This document shows, piece after piece, positions 9,437-18,567 of a stretch of 64,000 nt of DNA; positions within the stretch are counted from its first letter, which is position 1, and each line of letters starts with the position of its first letter. The notes beneath the pieces were generated by a model. The model was not told the DNA's origin. It saw nothing but the letters and a program-made list of their open reading frames with translations, and searched no databases. The stretch lies in NCBI RefSeq assembly GCF_013378445.1, contig NZ_JABXYK010000013.1, forward strand, positions 62,001 to 126,000, in the 5' to 3' direction. This DNA comes from Mycoplana rhizolycopersici (lineage in GTDB: Bacteria; Pseudomonadota; Alphaproteobacteria; Rhizobiales; Rhizobiaceae). Position numbers and translations under genes: made by a program.

Positions 9437-10348
9437 TCAGAGCTCCTTGCGGATATCGACGATGCGCAGGATCCCCGCCACCATCATGAGAACGAGGACC
9501 AGCAGGATCACGGCATTTGCGGCGGCCGCCGGGTATTGCAGCAGTGACATCTGGTTCTTCATCATCAGCGCGACGGAGGCGCTCTGGCCGCCGGACATGA
9601 CCTGCACCGTCGAGAAGTCGGCCATCACAAGGGTCACCACGAAGATCGTGCCGATCGCCATGCCGGGCTTTGCGAGCGGCAGGATGACGTTGGTCAGCAC
9701 CTGCCAGCTTGATGCGCCCGCGTCGCGCGCCGCCTCCACCAGCGATCTGTCGATGCGCATCAGGGTGTTGAAGATCGGCGTCACCATGAAGAGCGTGTAG
9801 AGATGCACCATGGCAAGCACGACGGCAAAATCAGAGTAAAGCAGCCATTCCACCGGAGCGGCGACGATGCCCGTGTCCACAAGCGCCGAGTTGATCAGCC
9901 CGTTGCGACCGAGCACCGGGATCCAGGAGATCATGCGGATGATGTTCGAGGTAAGGAAGGGCACCGTGCAGACGAGAAAGAGGACTGTCTGCATGGCCGA
10001 CGTACGGACGTGGAATGCCAGGAAATAGGCGGCCCAGAAGCCGACGAAAAGCGTGATCATCCAGACGATGACAGCGAATTTGAGGGTGTTGAGATAGGTC
10101 TTCCACGTCACCCAGGAGCCGAGGGTCTCGGTGTAGTTGAAGGTGACGAAATCTGGATACATCGCCGCAAAATCATAGTCCCAGAAGCTGACGACTGCGA
10201 TCATGAGGAGCGGCAGCAGCAGGAAGGTGCCGAGAATGACGAGGAGCGGCAGCGCCTGCAGATAGGCGGCGAATTCGCCGATCCGGCTGCCGGGCTTGCG
10301 TGTACGTACAGCGGGTTGCGCAATCGCAGTATCAGTCATCGTCGCCAT
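9437..10348 (-). CDS. Spermidine/putrescine-type ABC transporter permease (PotB-like)
   Basis: First membrane subunit of the importer, 303 aa from the ATG at 10348. That start is preceded by AGGAGA at a 5-base spacing, while an upstream start at 10432 falls inside the intergenic palindrome region and is rejected. The EAA loop is EAARDAGASSWQVLTNVI. Upstream, a 171-base gap with a strong hairpin separates it from the binding-protein gene. Confidence 0.93.
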   Translation of the reverse strand: MATMTDTAIAQPAVRTRKPGSRIGEFAAYLQALPLLVILGTFLLLPLLMIAVVSFWDYDFAAMYPDFVTFNYTETLGSWVTWKTYLNTLKFAVIVWMITLFVGFWAAYFLAFHVRTSAMQTVLFLVCTVPFLTSNIIRMISWIPVLGRNGLINSALVDTGIVAAPVEWLLYSDFAVVLAMVHLYTLFMVTPIFNTLMRIDRSLVEAARDAGASSWQVLTNVILPLAKPGMAIGTIFVVTLVMADFSTVQVMSGGQSASVALMMKNQMSLLQYPAAAANAVILLVLVLMMVAGILRIVDIRKEL

Positions 10349-10426
10349 GTCTTCTCCTGAAGATGCGGGGAGCGCCCCGTTTCCTGCGCATTGGCTCTCG
10401 GTCACACCGGCACCGCCTCGCTCGAC

Positions 10427-10457
10427 CGTCATCCTCGGGCTAGCCCCGAGGATGACG
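10427..10457. repeat. Rhizobial-type intergenic palindrome (hairpin)
   Basis: CGTCATCCTCGGG (10427-10439) and CCCGAGGATGACG (10445-10457) form a perfect 13-bp stem with a 5-base loop. It resembles the GC-rich intergenic palindromes scattered in rhizobial genomes (RIME-like). It lies between the binding-protein gene and the first permease gene of one operon, where a transcript hairpin could stabilise the upstream message or lower downstream expression. No T-run follows on either strand, so it is not a classical terminator. Confidence 0.75.
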
Positions 10458-10519
10458 GCGTGGGTTTGCGCCGAGGCTTTCTCCCCGCGCGGAAAGCCGG
10501 GGTCAGCGGCAGCAAGCGG

Positions 10520-11809
10520 TTACGCAGCGATAAACTCGTTCCAGCGCTTCAGCATGTAGCGGTCCTCGTCCATGACCGAATTCCAGCAGGCGACCTTGCC
10601 CATGCGCTCCTCGAAGGAGCCGCCGTCGCGGACGGCGCCCGCCTTCTCCATGACCTTGCCTTCAGGTGAGAGGATGTCGCCCTGGGCCGGCTTGCCCTCG
10701 ATCCAGTAGCCCCACTCGTCCGGCGACATGAATTCCTTCGCCGTGTCCATGCAGGCCGAATAGTAACCCTGCCGGTTGAGGTAGCCGCCGACCCAGCCGG
10801 AGGTGTACCAGTTGATGTACTCGTAGGCCGCATCGAGCTGTGCGCCCGTCAGATGCGTGGCAAGGCCGAGACCGCCGCCCCAGGAGCGATAACCTTCCTT
10901 CAGCGGCTGATACTTGCAGGCGATGCCCTTGGAACGCACGGCGGCTACTGCCGGCGACCACATGGACTGGATGACGACTTCGCCCGAAGCCATCAGGTTG
11001 ACGCTTTCGTCAAACGATTTCCAGAAGGCGCGGAACTGGCCGTCCTGCTTGGCCTTGATGAGGAAATCGATCGTCGCGTCGATCTCCTCCTTGGTCATAT
11101 TGCCCTTGTCGGCATATTTGATCTTGCCCATCGCCTCCATGATCATCGCGGCGTCCATGATGCCGATCGAGGGGATGTTGAGGATCGAGGTCTTGCCCTT
11201 GAACGCCGGGTCCATGATGTCGGCCCAGGAGGTGATCTCGCGGCCGACGAGGTCCGGACGAATGCCGAGCGTGTCGGCGTTGTAGATCGTCGGCATCATG
11301 GTGAAGAAGCCGGTCTCGCCGGAAGCAAAGGTCTTGGCGTCCTTGCTCTCGACATAGCCGACCGTGTGCGGTGCCGTCCCCTGGGCGATGACACTGTCAG
11401 GCGTCAGCTTGCCGGTTTTGAACAGCGGAACGACCTTGTCGTAGTATTTCAGCTTGGAGGTTTCCATCGGCTGGATGACGCCGGTCGGATAGACCTTCTT
11501 GAGGATCCAGTATTCGATGTCGGCGATGTCGTAGGAATTGGGCTGGGTGACGGCGCGCTGGGCCGCAGCATCGGAGTCCGTCGCCGTCATCTCGAGCGTG
11601 ATGCCGAGGTCTTCCTTGCATTTCTCGGCGATGGCATTGATGTTCGAGACGCCGGTACCGAACTGGCGCAGGGTGATCGGGTTCTGCGCCCAGATGGTCG
11701 GGAAGCCGGTGATGGCGCCCGAGCCCGCGGCAAGGCCGGCGGCTGCGGCACCCGTCTTCAGAAGCGCCCGGCGGCTGACGCCGCCCTTGTGCGATGCATT
11801 CTCTGTCAT
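10520..11809 (-). CDS. Pot-type ABC transporter substrate-binding protein, Tat-exported
   Basis: Periplasmic binding protein of 429 aa. The N-terminus carries a twin-arginine motif, SRRALLKTG, followed by an Ala/Gly-rich hydrophobic segment and a cleavage region near residue 41, so export by Tat as a folded protein is likely. The body resembles the PotD/PotF family of polyamine and related solute receptors. It follows the ATPase gene and precedes the permeases. A hairpin just downstream may give it higher expression than the membrane subunits. The ligand cannot be read from sequence. Confidence 0.92.
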   Translation of the reverse strand: MTENASHKGGVSRRALLKTGAAAAGLAAGSGAITGFPTIWAQNPITLRQFGTGVSNINAIAEKCKEDLGITLEMTATDSDAAAQRAVTQPNSYDIADIEYWILKKVYPTGVIQPMETSKLKYYDKVVPLFKTGKLTPDSVIAQGTAPHTVGYVESKDAKTFASGETGFFTMMPTIYNADTLGIRPDLVGREITSWADIMDPAFKGKTSILNIPSIGIMDAAMIMEAMGKIKYADKGNMTKEEIDATIDFLIKAKQDGQFRAFWKSFDESVNLMASGEVVIQSMWSPAVAAVRSKGIACKYQPLKEGYRSWGGGLGLATHLTGAQLDAAYEYINWYTSGWVGGYLNRQGYYSACMDTAKEFMSPDEWGYWIEGKPAQGDILSPEGKVMEKAGAVRDGGSFEERMGKVACWNSVMDEDRYMLKRWNEFIAA

Positions 11810-11854
11810 AGGCTGTTCTCCTTCATTGTGATTGTTGTCGTTGTCTGGTCGGCC

Positions 11855-12943
11855 TTACGCCGCGACACGCCCGAGCACGATGGCATCCGCCCCGCCCCAG
11901 GAGAGCGGCACGGCGTCGCCGACCCTGATCGTCTGCTGGAAGAAGGTCGCGTCATCGAGGATCGCCGTGAAGTCCTCGACGCCCGCACCGTCGAAGGTCA
12001 GCTTCACCGTCGAGCCACGGTACTCGATGTTGGAAACGATCCCGTTGAAGCCGAGACCGGCTTGATCCGGGTGGCCGATGCGGACGCGGTCGGTCCGGAC
12101 CGCGATATCGACAGGCCCGCCGATGTCCGCCGCGTCACCGATCGCCTTGAACTGGCCGCCATTGGCCACTTCCAGCGTGACGACGCCGTTTCCGCTTGCA
12201 ACCGCACGGCCGGAAATCACGTTGTGATCGCCCATGAAGCGGGCGACGAAGGCAGTGGCCGGCCGTTCGAAAACCGTGCGGGGTGCCGCTGCCTGCTCGA
12301 TCCGCCCGTCGTTCATCACGACAATCAGGTCGGCCAGCGCCATCGCCTCTTCCTGGCTATGGGTGACGTGGACGAAGGTGATGCCGAGGGAGGTCTGCAG
12401 GCGCTTCAACTCGGCGCGCATGCGGATCTTCAGGAACGGATCCAGCGCGGAAAGCGGCTCGTCCAGAAGCAACGCTTCGGGATCGGTGATCAGCGCGCGG
12501 GCAAGCGCCACGCGCTGCTGCTGCCCGCCGGAGAGCTGTGCCGGCCGCCGCGTCGCATAGGCCTCAAGCTGCATGAGCCGCAGCATGTCGAGCGCCTTCT
12601 GCCGCCGCTCGTCCTTCTCCACGCCCTTCATCTTCAGGCTGAAGGCGACATTGTCGACAAGGTCGAGATGAGGAAAGAGCGCATAGGACTGAAACATCAT
12701 GGCCGTGCCGCGCCGCGCCGGCGGCAGGTCGGTCACGACGACGTTGCCGAGGCGGATATCGCCGCTGGTGATGCTCTCATGGCCAGCGATCATTCGAAGC
12801 GTGGAGGTCTTGCCGCAACCGGACGGCCCGAGCAGGCAGCAGTAGGTTCCGGCCGGAATTTTCAGGCTGATTGCCTGCACGGCCGTCGACTGGCCGTAGA
12901 CTTTGGAGACGGAAGCGATGTCGATTTCTGCGGCTTTGGTCAT
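11855..12943 (-). CDS. Pot-type ABC transporter ATP-binding protein
   Basis: ATPase subunit of 362 aa with Walker A GPSGCGKTS (39-47), signature LSGGQQQ (137-143) and Walker B ALLLDEP (157-163). A C-terminal TOBE-like regulatory region follows, from about residue 270. The ATG at 12943 is chosen because AGGAG sits upstream at good spacing. It is the first gene of the minus-strand operon ATPase - binding protein - two permeases - racemase - GNAT. It is divergent from the GntR regulator at 13190 across a 246-base control region. Confidence 0.94.
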   Translation of the reverse strand: MTKAAEIDIASVSKVYGQSTAVQAISLKIPAGTYCCLLGPSGCGKTSTLRMIAGHESITSGDIRLGNVVVTDLPPARRGTAMMFQSYALFPHLDLVDNVAFSLKMKGVEKDERRQKALDMLRLMQLEAYATRRPAQLSGGQQQRVALARALITDPEALLLDEPLSALDPFLKIRMRAELKRLQTSLGITFVHVTHSQEEAMALADLIVVMNDGRIEQAAAPRTVFERPATAFVARFMGDHNVISGRAVASGNGVVTLEVANGGQFKAIGDAADIGGPVDIAVRTDRVRIGHPDQAGLGFNGIVSNIEYRGSTVKLTFDGAGVEDFTAILDDATFFQQTIRVGDAVPLSWGGADAIVLGRVAA

Positions 12944-13090
12944 GCGGCATCTCCTGGTTCCCGCCATGGGCGATGCAGGTGCCGTGCCAGTTCAAATGAG
13001 GAAATGCCAAGGCATTGAAATCGCGGAAGTTTAATTTCGGCTGCCTGTTGTTTGCGCTGCATCGCAGCAATGCATGCACAAAAAACAGCA

Positions 13091-13127
13091 TTTTGCGTTC
13101 AATCTGGTGGCGATATTGAATGCAAAA
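13091..13127. promoter_or_regulatory. Inverted repeat, candidate GntR operator
   Basis: TTTTGCGTTCAAT (13091-13103) and ATTGAATGCAAAA (13115-13127) are 13-base arms that match at 12 of 13 positions in inverted orientation, 11 bases apart. The repeat lies between the divergent ATPase gene and the GntR regulator gene and is the best operator candidate there. The regulator link is inferred from position only. Confidence 0.55.
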
Positions 13128-13189
13128 CAATTTTGAAATTGCAGACGCTCCATATTCCCTCGCGGGCCGTCGCAGGCTAGAGATAGGTC

Positions 13190-13912
13190 ATGCCAAAGAC
13201 CCTGAAGATCGCCGAACCGCCGCTCCCCTCCGATCCGAGCCAGGAGGATCGGGCCCAGGCCATCCGCGACTCGTTACGCGACGCGATCGTCGATCGCCGG
13301 CTTGCGCCCGGCACAAAGCTGTCGGAAGCAGAGGTTGGAACGCTCTTCGATGTGAGCCGAACGGTGGTGCGCGCCGCCCTGCAGATGCTGGCGTTCGAAG
13401 GGTTGGTACGGGTCGAGCGCAACCGCGGTGCCTTCGTGTCCGATCCGACGCCAGAGGAGGCGATCCAGGTGTTCGCGTCCCGACGCCTGATCGAACCCGG
13501 CGTGATCTCAGCAGCGATCGAGCGGGCCTCGGCGAAAGACATTGCGGCCTTCCGCCGTCACCTGGAAGAGGAAACGCGCCACAAGCATGAGAGGGGTGCG
13601 CAGGCGCGGCGCGCGGAGATCAAGGCGTCCGGCGACTTCCACCTGATGCTTGCCGCCGTTGCCGGCAACGTCATCTTGCAGAAGTTCATGGACGAGCTGG
13701 TTGCCCGCTCGTCGCTGGTCATCGCGCTTTACGGCCGCTCGGGCGCGTCAAGCTGCGGGCACAACGACCACGCCGATCTGCTCGACGCAGTCGAGGCACG
13801 GGACGTCGCACGCGCGCAGGCGCTCATGCTGCGCCATATCGATCACATCGAGGCCGACCTCGACCTTCGGGCCAGTTCCAGCCTGACCCTTCGCGACGCA
13901 CTTTCGCTTTAG
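13190..13912 (+). CDS. GntR family (FCD/FadR-type) transcriptional regulator
   Basis: Regulator of 240 aa. Residues about 18-85 form the winged-helix domain with GTLFDVSRTVVRAALQML as the recognition helix region and GLVRVERNRGAFVS as the wing. The C-terminal FCD all-helical domain usually binds a small carboxylate and often a metal through conserved Asp/His residues. It is divergent from the Pot-type importer operon and likely controls it and itself. It converges with the alpha/beta hydrolase gene. Confidence 0.9.
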   Translation: MPKTLKIAEPPLPSDPSQEDRAQAIRDSLRDAIVDRRLAPGTKLSEAEVGTLFDVSRTVVRAALQMLAFEGLVRVERNRGAFVSDPTPEEAIQVFASRRLIEPGVISAAIERASAKDIAAFRRHLEEETRHKHERGAQARRAEIKASGDFHLMLAAVAGNVILQKFMDELVARSSLVIALYGRSGASSCGHNDHADLLDAVEARDVARAQALMLRHIDHIEADLDLRASSSLTLRDALSL

Positions 13913-13966
13913 GGGGCGCCCGCGACCTGGGGCGCCCTGAAAATTTGTATCGCCACTTCCGGCCTG

Positions 13967-14782
13967 TCAGGCCGCGACATCGCGGATGAAACGGAGCAGA
14001 TATTCGTCGAATTCCGCCGGCTTGTCCCAGAAGGGGGCATGACCCGAATTGGCGATGGTGTGGGTTTTGCCTTCCCATAGGTTGCCGAACCTGACGTTGG
14101 CAACGAAATCCACCTCGACGAATGGCTCGTCGATACCATTCACGACGGCGATCGGCGGCGTCGGCCCGGCGACGATGTCGCGCTGGTTGTCGCCGGTGCC
14201 GGCAGCGAATTTCTCGAACATCAGCCGGCGCGCGCGACCATCGGTTCGCCGCACCGTATCCAGCAGGAACGGTTCGAACGGCTCGCCGCAGGTGGAGTGC
14301 GCATAGTGGCCGACATCCTCCTCGGTGAAATCCTGCTTTCCGGCAAGCCCCATGTGCGGACTGGGTCGGAAGCCCCGGGAGACCTCGTCGGGCGCGACCG
14401 GTGGCGTCCCGGTGATCATCAGGCCGAGCATGCCGGGATACCGCTTGATCATCTCCAGGCCGATATGGCCGCCAAGCGACCAGCCGAATACGACGGCGCG
14501 CTCGATGCCGAGAAGGCCAAGTGCCTCGACCATGCAATCGGCATAGCCTTCCATCGAGTAGCTGCGTTCCGGATCGACGGCATCGGATGAAACGCCATGT
14601 CCGGGGAGGTCGAACGAGATCATGCGGTAGGTGGCGCCGATCTCCCCTTGAAACTGATTGCGGAATACCGCGCCAGAACTCGAATTCCCATGCACGAAGA
14701 GGATCGGCGTACCTGTACCGCCGCTCTCGCGGACCGCAATTTTCGCATGGCTCGTTTCGAGCACTGATGTTCGCACGCTCAT
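13967..14782 (-). CDS. Alpha/beta-fold hydrolase
   Basis: Serine hydrolase of 271 aa. The oxyanion-hole region is LFVHGNSSSG and the nucleophile elbow is GWSLGG with S102. The C-terminal catalytic histidine is in NSGHAPF and an acidic residue lies in the IDEPFVEVDF region. The ATG at 14782 follows GGAG; a longer start at 14812 is less likely. It is divergent from the Liv-type binding-protein gene at 14945, so it may hydrolyse an ester, lactone or amide imported by that system. The reaction is not identifiable. Confidence 0.87.
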   Translation of the reverse strand: MSVRTSVLETSHAKIAVRESGGTGTPILFVHGNSSSGAVFRNQFQGEIGATYRMISFDLPGHGVSSDAVDPERSYSMEGYADCMVEALGLLGIERAVVFGWSLGGHIGLEMIKRYPGMLGLMITGTPPVAPDEVSRGFRPSPHMGLAGKQDFTEEDVGHYAHSTCGEPFEPFLLDTVRRTDGRARRLMFEKFAAGTGDNQRDIVAGPTPPIAVVNGIDEPFVEVDFVANVRFGNLWEGKTHTIANSGHAPFWDKPAEFDEYLLRFIRDVAA

Positions 14783-14867
14783 GAAAATCTCCGGAAAGCG
14801 GACGTTGTCCAATTGGTGGGCATGCTCAGAAATTAAGCGAAATCTTTAACGCGTCAATGAAATTATC

Positions 14868-14902
14868 TTTTCAATCGAAATTGATTATGCCTATATTGAA
14901 AA
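14868..14902. promoter_or_regulatory. AT-rich divergent control region with inverted repeat
   Basis: TTTTCAAT (14868-14875) and ATTGAAAA (14895-14902) are perfect 8-base inverted arms 19 bases apart in an unusually AT-rich stretch between divergent genes. Within it, TCAAT and ATTGA flank CGAA as a smaller palindrome. This is a likely promoter/operator area for the Liv-type operon and the hydrolase. No regulator gene adjoins it directly. Confidence 0.4.
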
Positions 14903-14944
14903 AAATATATCGCCGCCGAGGGTGGTCATAACAGGGGTCCGCAC

Positions 14945-16201
14945 ATGAAGAATCGCTCCATTGCCGCGCATGTCCGCAAGCTCGCCTCCTGCGTTGCCGC
15001 AGGTGTCCTGCTGAGTGCCGCCGCGGCGAATATCGCGTCCGCAGCCACCATCAAGATCGGCCTTCTGGCGCCGTTGACCGGGCCAGCCAGCGCTGACGGC
15101 CAGGAGTACGAGCGCGGTGCACAGATGGCCATCGACGAACTCAACGCCGCAGGCGGCTTCAACGGCGACACCTTCGAACTGGTTGTTGGCGACGTGAAGG
15201 ACCAGTCTGCCGGGAATGTCACCAGCGCCGTCGAGCGCCTGCTCGGCGATCCAGACGTTCACTTCATGCTGACGGGCTATGCGAGCCTGACCAACTTTGA
15301 AATCGACACCATGGCCGAGGCGGAGATGCCTTATGTGCTCGCCGCCACCTCGGCGCAGACGCGCGACATCATCGCGCCGGATCCGGAAAAGTATAACTGC
15401 TGCTGGTCCTGGACGCCGTCCTTCGACGCCTACAACACCGATGTCACGTATTTCGTCGAGAAGCTCGCTGCCGATGGCAAGCTGAAGCTGTCCGACAAGA
15501 AAGTAGCGATCATCTCGTCCGACAATGCCTACTCGAAGACGATCTCCGAGGGCATGAAAAAGACCTTCAGCGAGAAGGGCTGGACGCTCACAGTCGACGA
15601 AATGGTGCCGTTCGGCGAAGTCACCGACTGGCGTCCCATTCTTGCCAAGGTGCGTGAGAACCCGCCGGACGTGGTGATCAATACCGACTATCTGTCGGGC
15701 AATTCCGCCTCGTTCCTGAACCAGTTCCTGGAACAGCCGACAGACAGCCTCGTCTTCCTGCAATATGCGCCGAGCGTGCCCGAGTTTGTCGAACTGACCA
15801 AATCCAACTCCAACGGCGTCGTCTACAACCTGCTCGGCGGCCCGCTCTTTTCGCCGAAGAACCCGCGCGCCGACGAGGTCGCAAAGAAGTTCAAGGACAA
15901 GTATGGCGTGGAAAGCGGCACCTATGGCCTGGCGCTCTACGAGATCGTCAACGTCTACTATGACGCGCTGAAGAAGGTCGGCGATGCCAGCGACCACGAG
16001 GCGATCATGAAGGCGATCGGCGAGACCGACAAGCAGGTGGTTGCCGGCCGGCTGAAGTTCGACCCCGCCACCCACCTTGCCATGCAGGGCGACGACTACA
16101 TTCCGATCACCTTCTTCCAGATCTGGGATGGCCAGCGCACGTTGATCTCGCCCGCGGCCTATGCGAGCGGTGAATACAAGCAGCAGCCCTGGATGAAGTG
16201 A
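14945..16201 (+). CDS. Branched-chain amino acid-type ABC transporter substrate-binding protein
   Basis: Periplasmic receptor of 418 aa in the LivJ/Peripla_BP_6 family. A Sec signal peptide spans about residues 1-33, with a positively charged start, a hydrophobic core and cleavage near IASA/ATIK. The mature N-terminus IKIGLLAPLTGPAS is the family signature. It heads a five-gene operon (binding protein, two ATPases, two permeases) with gaps of only a few bases. Members bind amino acids, amides, ureas or aromatic acids; the ligand here is unknown. Confidence 0.93.
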   Translation: MKNRSIAAHVRKLASCVAAGVLLSAAAANIASAATIKIGLLAPLTGPASADGQEYERGAQMAIDELNAAGGFNGDTFELVVGDVKDQSAGNVTSAVERLLGDPDVHFMLTGYASLTNFEIDTMAEAEMPYVLAATSAQTRDIIAPDPEKYNCCWSWTPSFDAYNTDVTYFVEKLAADGKLKLSDKKVAIISSDNAYSKTISEGMKKTFSEKGWTLTVDEMVPFGEVTDWRPILAKVRENPPDVVINTDYLSGNSASFLNQFLEQPTDSLVFLQYAPSVPEFVELTKSNSNGVVYNLLGGPLFSPKNPRADEVAKKFKDKYGVESGTYGLALYEIVNVYYDALKKVGDASDHEAIMKAIGETDKQVVAGRLKFDPATHLAMQGDDYIPITFFQIWDGQRTLISPAAYASGEYKQQPWMK

Positions 16202-16204
16202 AGC

Positions 16205-16942
16205 ATGCCGCTGCTCGAAGTCGAAAGCGTCAGCAAGGCCTTCGGTTCGCTGAAGGCTTTGGACAAGGTCTCCTTTAAGGTCGAGCCCGGCGAGATCTTC
16301 GGGATTGCCGGACCGAACGGATCGGGCAAGAGCACGCTGTTCAACGTGATCACCGGAATTCCGTTCGGCCCGGACAGCGGCCGCATCGTCTTCGACGGTG
16401 CCGAAATTCAGCGCAAGGCCGGCCATGAGATCGCGTGGCTCGGCCTGGCGCGGACGTTTCAGCGCGAGACGAGCTTCGACAAGCTGACCGTGTTCGAAAA
16501 CGTCCTGATCTCCGGCGCCTATGGAAAACCCGGTCGTTCGCCGGAAGAAGCGCGCGCCGGCGCTCTCGAGGCGCTGGACATCGTGGGGTTGCCAAGATCG
16601 AGCCATGGGCGACTGGCCGAGGAACTGTCGGTGTTCGACCGCAAGTGCCTGATGCTTGCAACCGCGGCCGCGATGCAGCCGAAGATGCTTCTTCTCGACG
16701 AGCCCGCCTCCGGCCTCACCAAGCCGGAAATCGAGACGTCGATCGGCTTGATCCGCAAGATCGCGGACCTCGGGGTGACGATCGTGCTGATCGAACACGT
16801 GCTGACTTTCCTGATGAGCCTTTCACAGCACCTTCTCGTGCTCAACCAGGGACAGGTCCTCACCATCGGCAATCCAAAGGACGTGATCGCCGATGAGCGC
16901 GTCATAGAGGCCTATCTCGGCACGAGGAAGGCTGCGGTATGA
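16205..16942 (+). CDS. Liv-type ABC transporter ATP-binding protein (LivG-like)
   Basis: ATPase subunit of 245 aa with Walker A GPNGSGKST (36-44) and Walker B MLLLDEP. The ABC signature region reads LSVFDRK instead of the usual LSYG/LPYG-x-QR, and the stretch after Walker B is SGLTKPE rather than GLNP-x-E. The protein is full length and in frame, so this looks like divergence and not damage. It starts 3 bases after the binding protein and overlaps the next ATPase by 4. Confidence 0.92.
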   Translation: MPLLEVESVSKAFGSLKALDKVSFKVEPGEIFGIAGPNGSGKSTLFNVITGIPFGPDSGRIVFDGAEIQRKAGHEIAWLGLARTFQRETSFDKLTVFENVLISGAYGKPGRSPEEARAGALEALDIVGLPRSSHGRLAEELSVFDRKCLMLATAAAMQPKMLLLDEPASGLTKPEIETSIGLIRKIADLGVTIVLIEHVLTFLMSLSQHLLVLNQGQVLTIGNPKDVIADERVIEAYLGTRKAAV

Positions 16943-17652
16943 GCGGGCTTCTCGAAATCACCAATCTGACCGCCGGCTACGGCCGCATCGATGTGCTGCA
17001 CGACCTGACCATGTCGATCGGCGCGCACGGTAATGTCGGTCTTTTCGGGCCGAACGGCCACGGCAAGACGACGTTGCTCAGGGCGATCTCCGGCCTGGTG
17101 AAGGCGCGTTCCGGCTCGATCCGTTTCGGCGGCGCGGCGATCGCCAACCAGACGCCGCGCTCGATCGTCGGGCTGGGCCTGGTCCACTCCTCGCAGGGCA
17201 ACCGGCTTTTCCCTGATCTGACGATCGGCGAATGCCTGGCACTCGGCGCCTATACGCCACGCGCCAGGGCGCAGGAGGAGGCGAACCGGGAGCGCGCGCT
17301 GAAGATATTTCCGAAGCTCAGCGAACGCTGGAACCAGAAGGTTCGCACGCTTTCCGGCGGCGAGCGCCAGATGGTGTCGATCGGCACTGCGCTGATGAGC
17401 AGCCCGGCAATGCTGATCCTCGACGAGCCAACGCTCGGCCTTGCACCGAAGATCAAGGAAGAGCTATGCCGCGCCGTGCTCGATATCTCCGCCGGCGGCA
17501 TCCCGCTCGTCGTGGTGGAGCAGGACGTCGAGTTCCTGCTCGAGCTCAGCCAGCACCTCTACCTCATCAATCACGGGCAGGTGGCCGCCGAGATCAAGCC
17601 CGGCCAGACCATGGACCATGCCGATATCATGGCGCTCTATTTTGGCCAGTAA
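16939..17652 (+). CDS. Liv-type ABC transporter ATP-binding protein (LivF-like)
   Basis: Second ATPase subunit, 237 aa, with Walker A GPNGHGKTT (37-45), signature LSGGERQ (138-144) and Walker B LILDEP (159-164). It keeps a canonical signature, unlike its LivG-like partner, so the heterodimer may have one strong and one weak nucleotide site. The ATG overlaps the preceding stop by 4 bases. Confidence 0.93.
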   Translation: MSGLLEITNLTAGYGRIDVLHDLTMSIGAHGNVGLFGPNGHGKTTLLRAISGLVKARSGSIRFGGAAIANQTPRSIVGLGLVHSSQGNRLFPDLTIGECLALGAYTPRARAQEEANRERALKIFPKLSERWNQKVRTLSGGERQMVSIGTALMSSPAMLILDEPTLGLAPKIKEELCRAVLDISAGGIPLVVVEQDVEFLLELSQHLYLINHGQVAAEIKPGQTMDHADIMALYFGQ

Positions 17653-17691
17653 GACGATGTTCGATTTTTACCCCTCCGGAGGGCAGGCATA

Positions 17692-18567
17692 ATGGATGCA
17701 GCCTTGCAGATCCTGTTCGGTGGCCTGTTTCAGGGTTCACTCTTTGCCATGATGGCAGTAGGGTTGGCGCTGATCTGGACGACGATCGGCGTCTTCAACT
17801 TCAGCCACGGCGTGATGATGATGCTGGGCGCATACGTCGCCTGGCAATTGAGCGACTGGTCCTTGCCCCTTTTCATCGTGCTGCCGGCGACGATGCTGAT
17901 CATGGCGGGGGTCGGCTGGCTGCTTCAGGCCAGCGTTGTGCGCCCGCTAATCGGCCGTCCCAACATCGTTCTCGTGGTCGTGATCACGACGCTCGCCGCA
18001 GCCTCGCTCATCGAGAACGGCGTCCTTGAGGTATGGGGGCCACGGTCGAAACAGCTGCCGACGCTGATCGAAGGCAATACGCAGATCCTCGGCGTCGGCG
18101 TTTCGATGCATCAGATCGCCATCATCCTCATTACCCCGGTGATCCTCGGCGCGCTCTGGCTGTTCCTGAACCGGACGCGGCTAGGGCTTGCACTTCGCGC
18201 GGTCGCGCAGAACGAGGACGCCAGCCTGCTGGTCGGCCTGAACGTGACGGCACTTTACGGCCTCGCCTTCGCGATCGCCGCAGCCCTTGCCGCTCTCGCC
18301 GGCATCTTCATGGGCGGCTATCGCTTCATGTCGCCGGTGATGGGGGCCGATCCGCTGCTGAAGGCGCTGATCGTGGTAGTCTTCGGTGGATTGTCGAGCA
18401 TTTCCGGCCCGATCTTCGCGGCCTATCTGATCGGCTTCTTCGAGGCGATCTGCAGCTACTACTTCGGCCTCTACTGGACGCCGGCGCTGCTCTTCGCAGT
18501 TCTCATTCTCATGCTGATGATCAAGCCGGAGGGCCTCTTCGGCGCAAAGACGAGGGGGCTCGCATGA
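17692..18567 (+). CDS. Liv-type ABC transporter permease (LivH-like)
   Basis: Membrane permease of 291 aa with about eight hydrophobic spans. It has the family pattern GLFQGSLFAMMAVGLALIW at the N-terminus and LALRAVAQNEDASLLVGLN as the cytoplasmic loop docking the ATPases. GGAGGG lies about 8 bases before the ATG. It overlaps the second permease by 4 bases. Confidence 0.94.
   Translation: MDAALQILFGGLFQGSLFAMMAVGLALIWTTIGVFNFSHGVMMMLGAYVAWQLSDWSLPLFIVLPATMLIMAGVGWLLQASVVRPLIGRPNIVLVVVITTLAAASLIENGVLEVWGPRSKQLPTLIEGNTQILGVGVSMHQIAIILITPVILGALWLFLNRTRLGLALRAVAQNEDASLLVGLNVTALYGLAFAIAAALAALAGIFMGGYRFMSPVMGADPLLKALIVVVFGGLSSISGPIFAAYLIGFFEAICSYYFGLYWTPALLFAVLILMLMIKPEGLFGAKTRGLA

Noticed and set aside
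10427-10457. Reading the 13-bp palindrome as a Rho-independent terminator
   Set aside because: No run of T follows the stem on either strand and it lies inside an operon.
12651-12660. TTGTCGACAA as a further GntR regulon site
   Set aside because: It lies in the middle of the ATPase coding sequence, lacks the outer GTG/CAC bases and is far from any start.
10853-13018. 721-codon plus-strand open frame opposite the Pot-type binding protein and ATPase genes
   Set aside because: It crosses two real genes and the gap between them and has no domain; it is a by-product of codon use.
14891-16798. 635-codon minus-strand open frame opposite the Liv-type receptor and ATPase
   Set aside because: It has no family features and covers a promoter region on the other strand.
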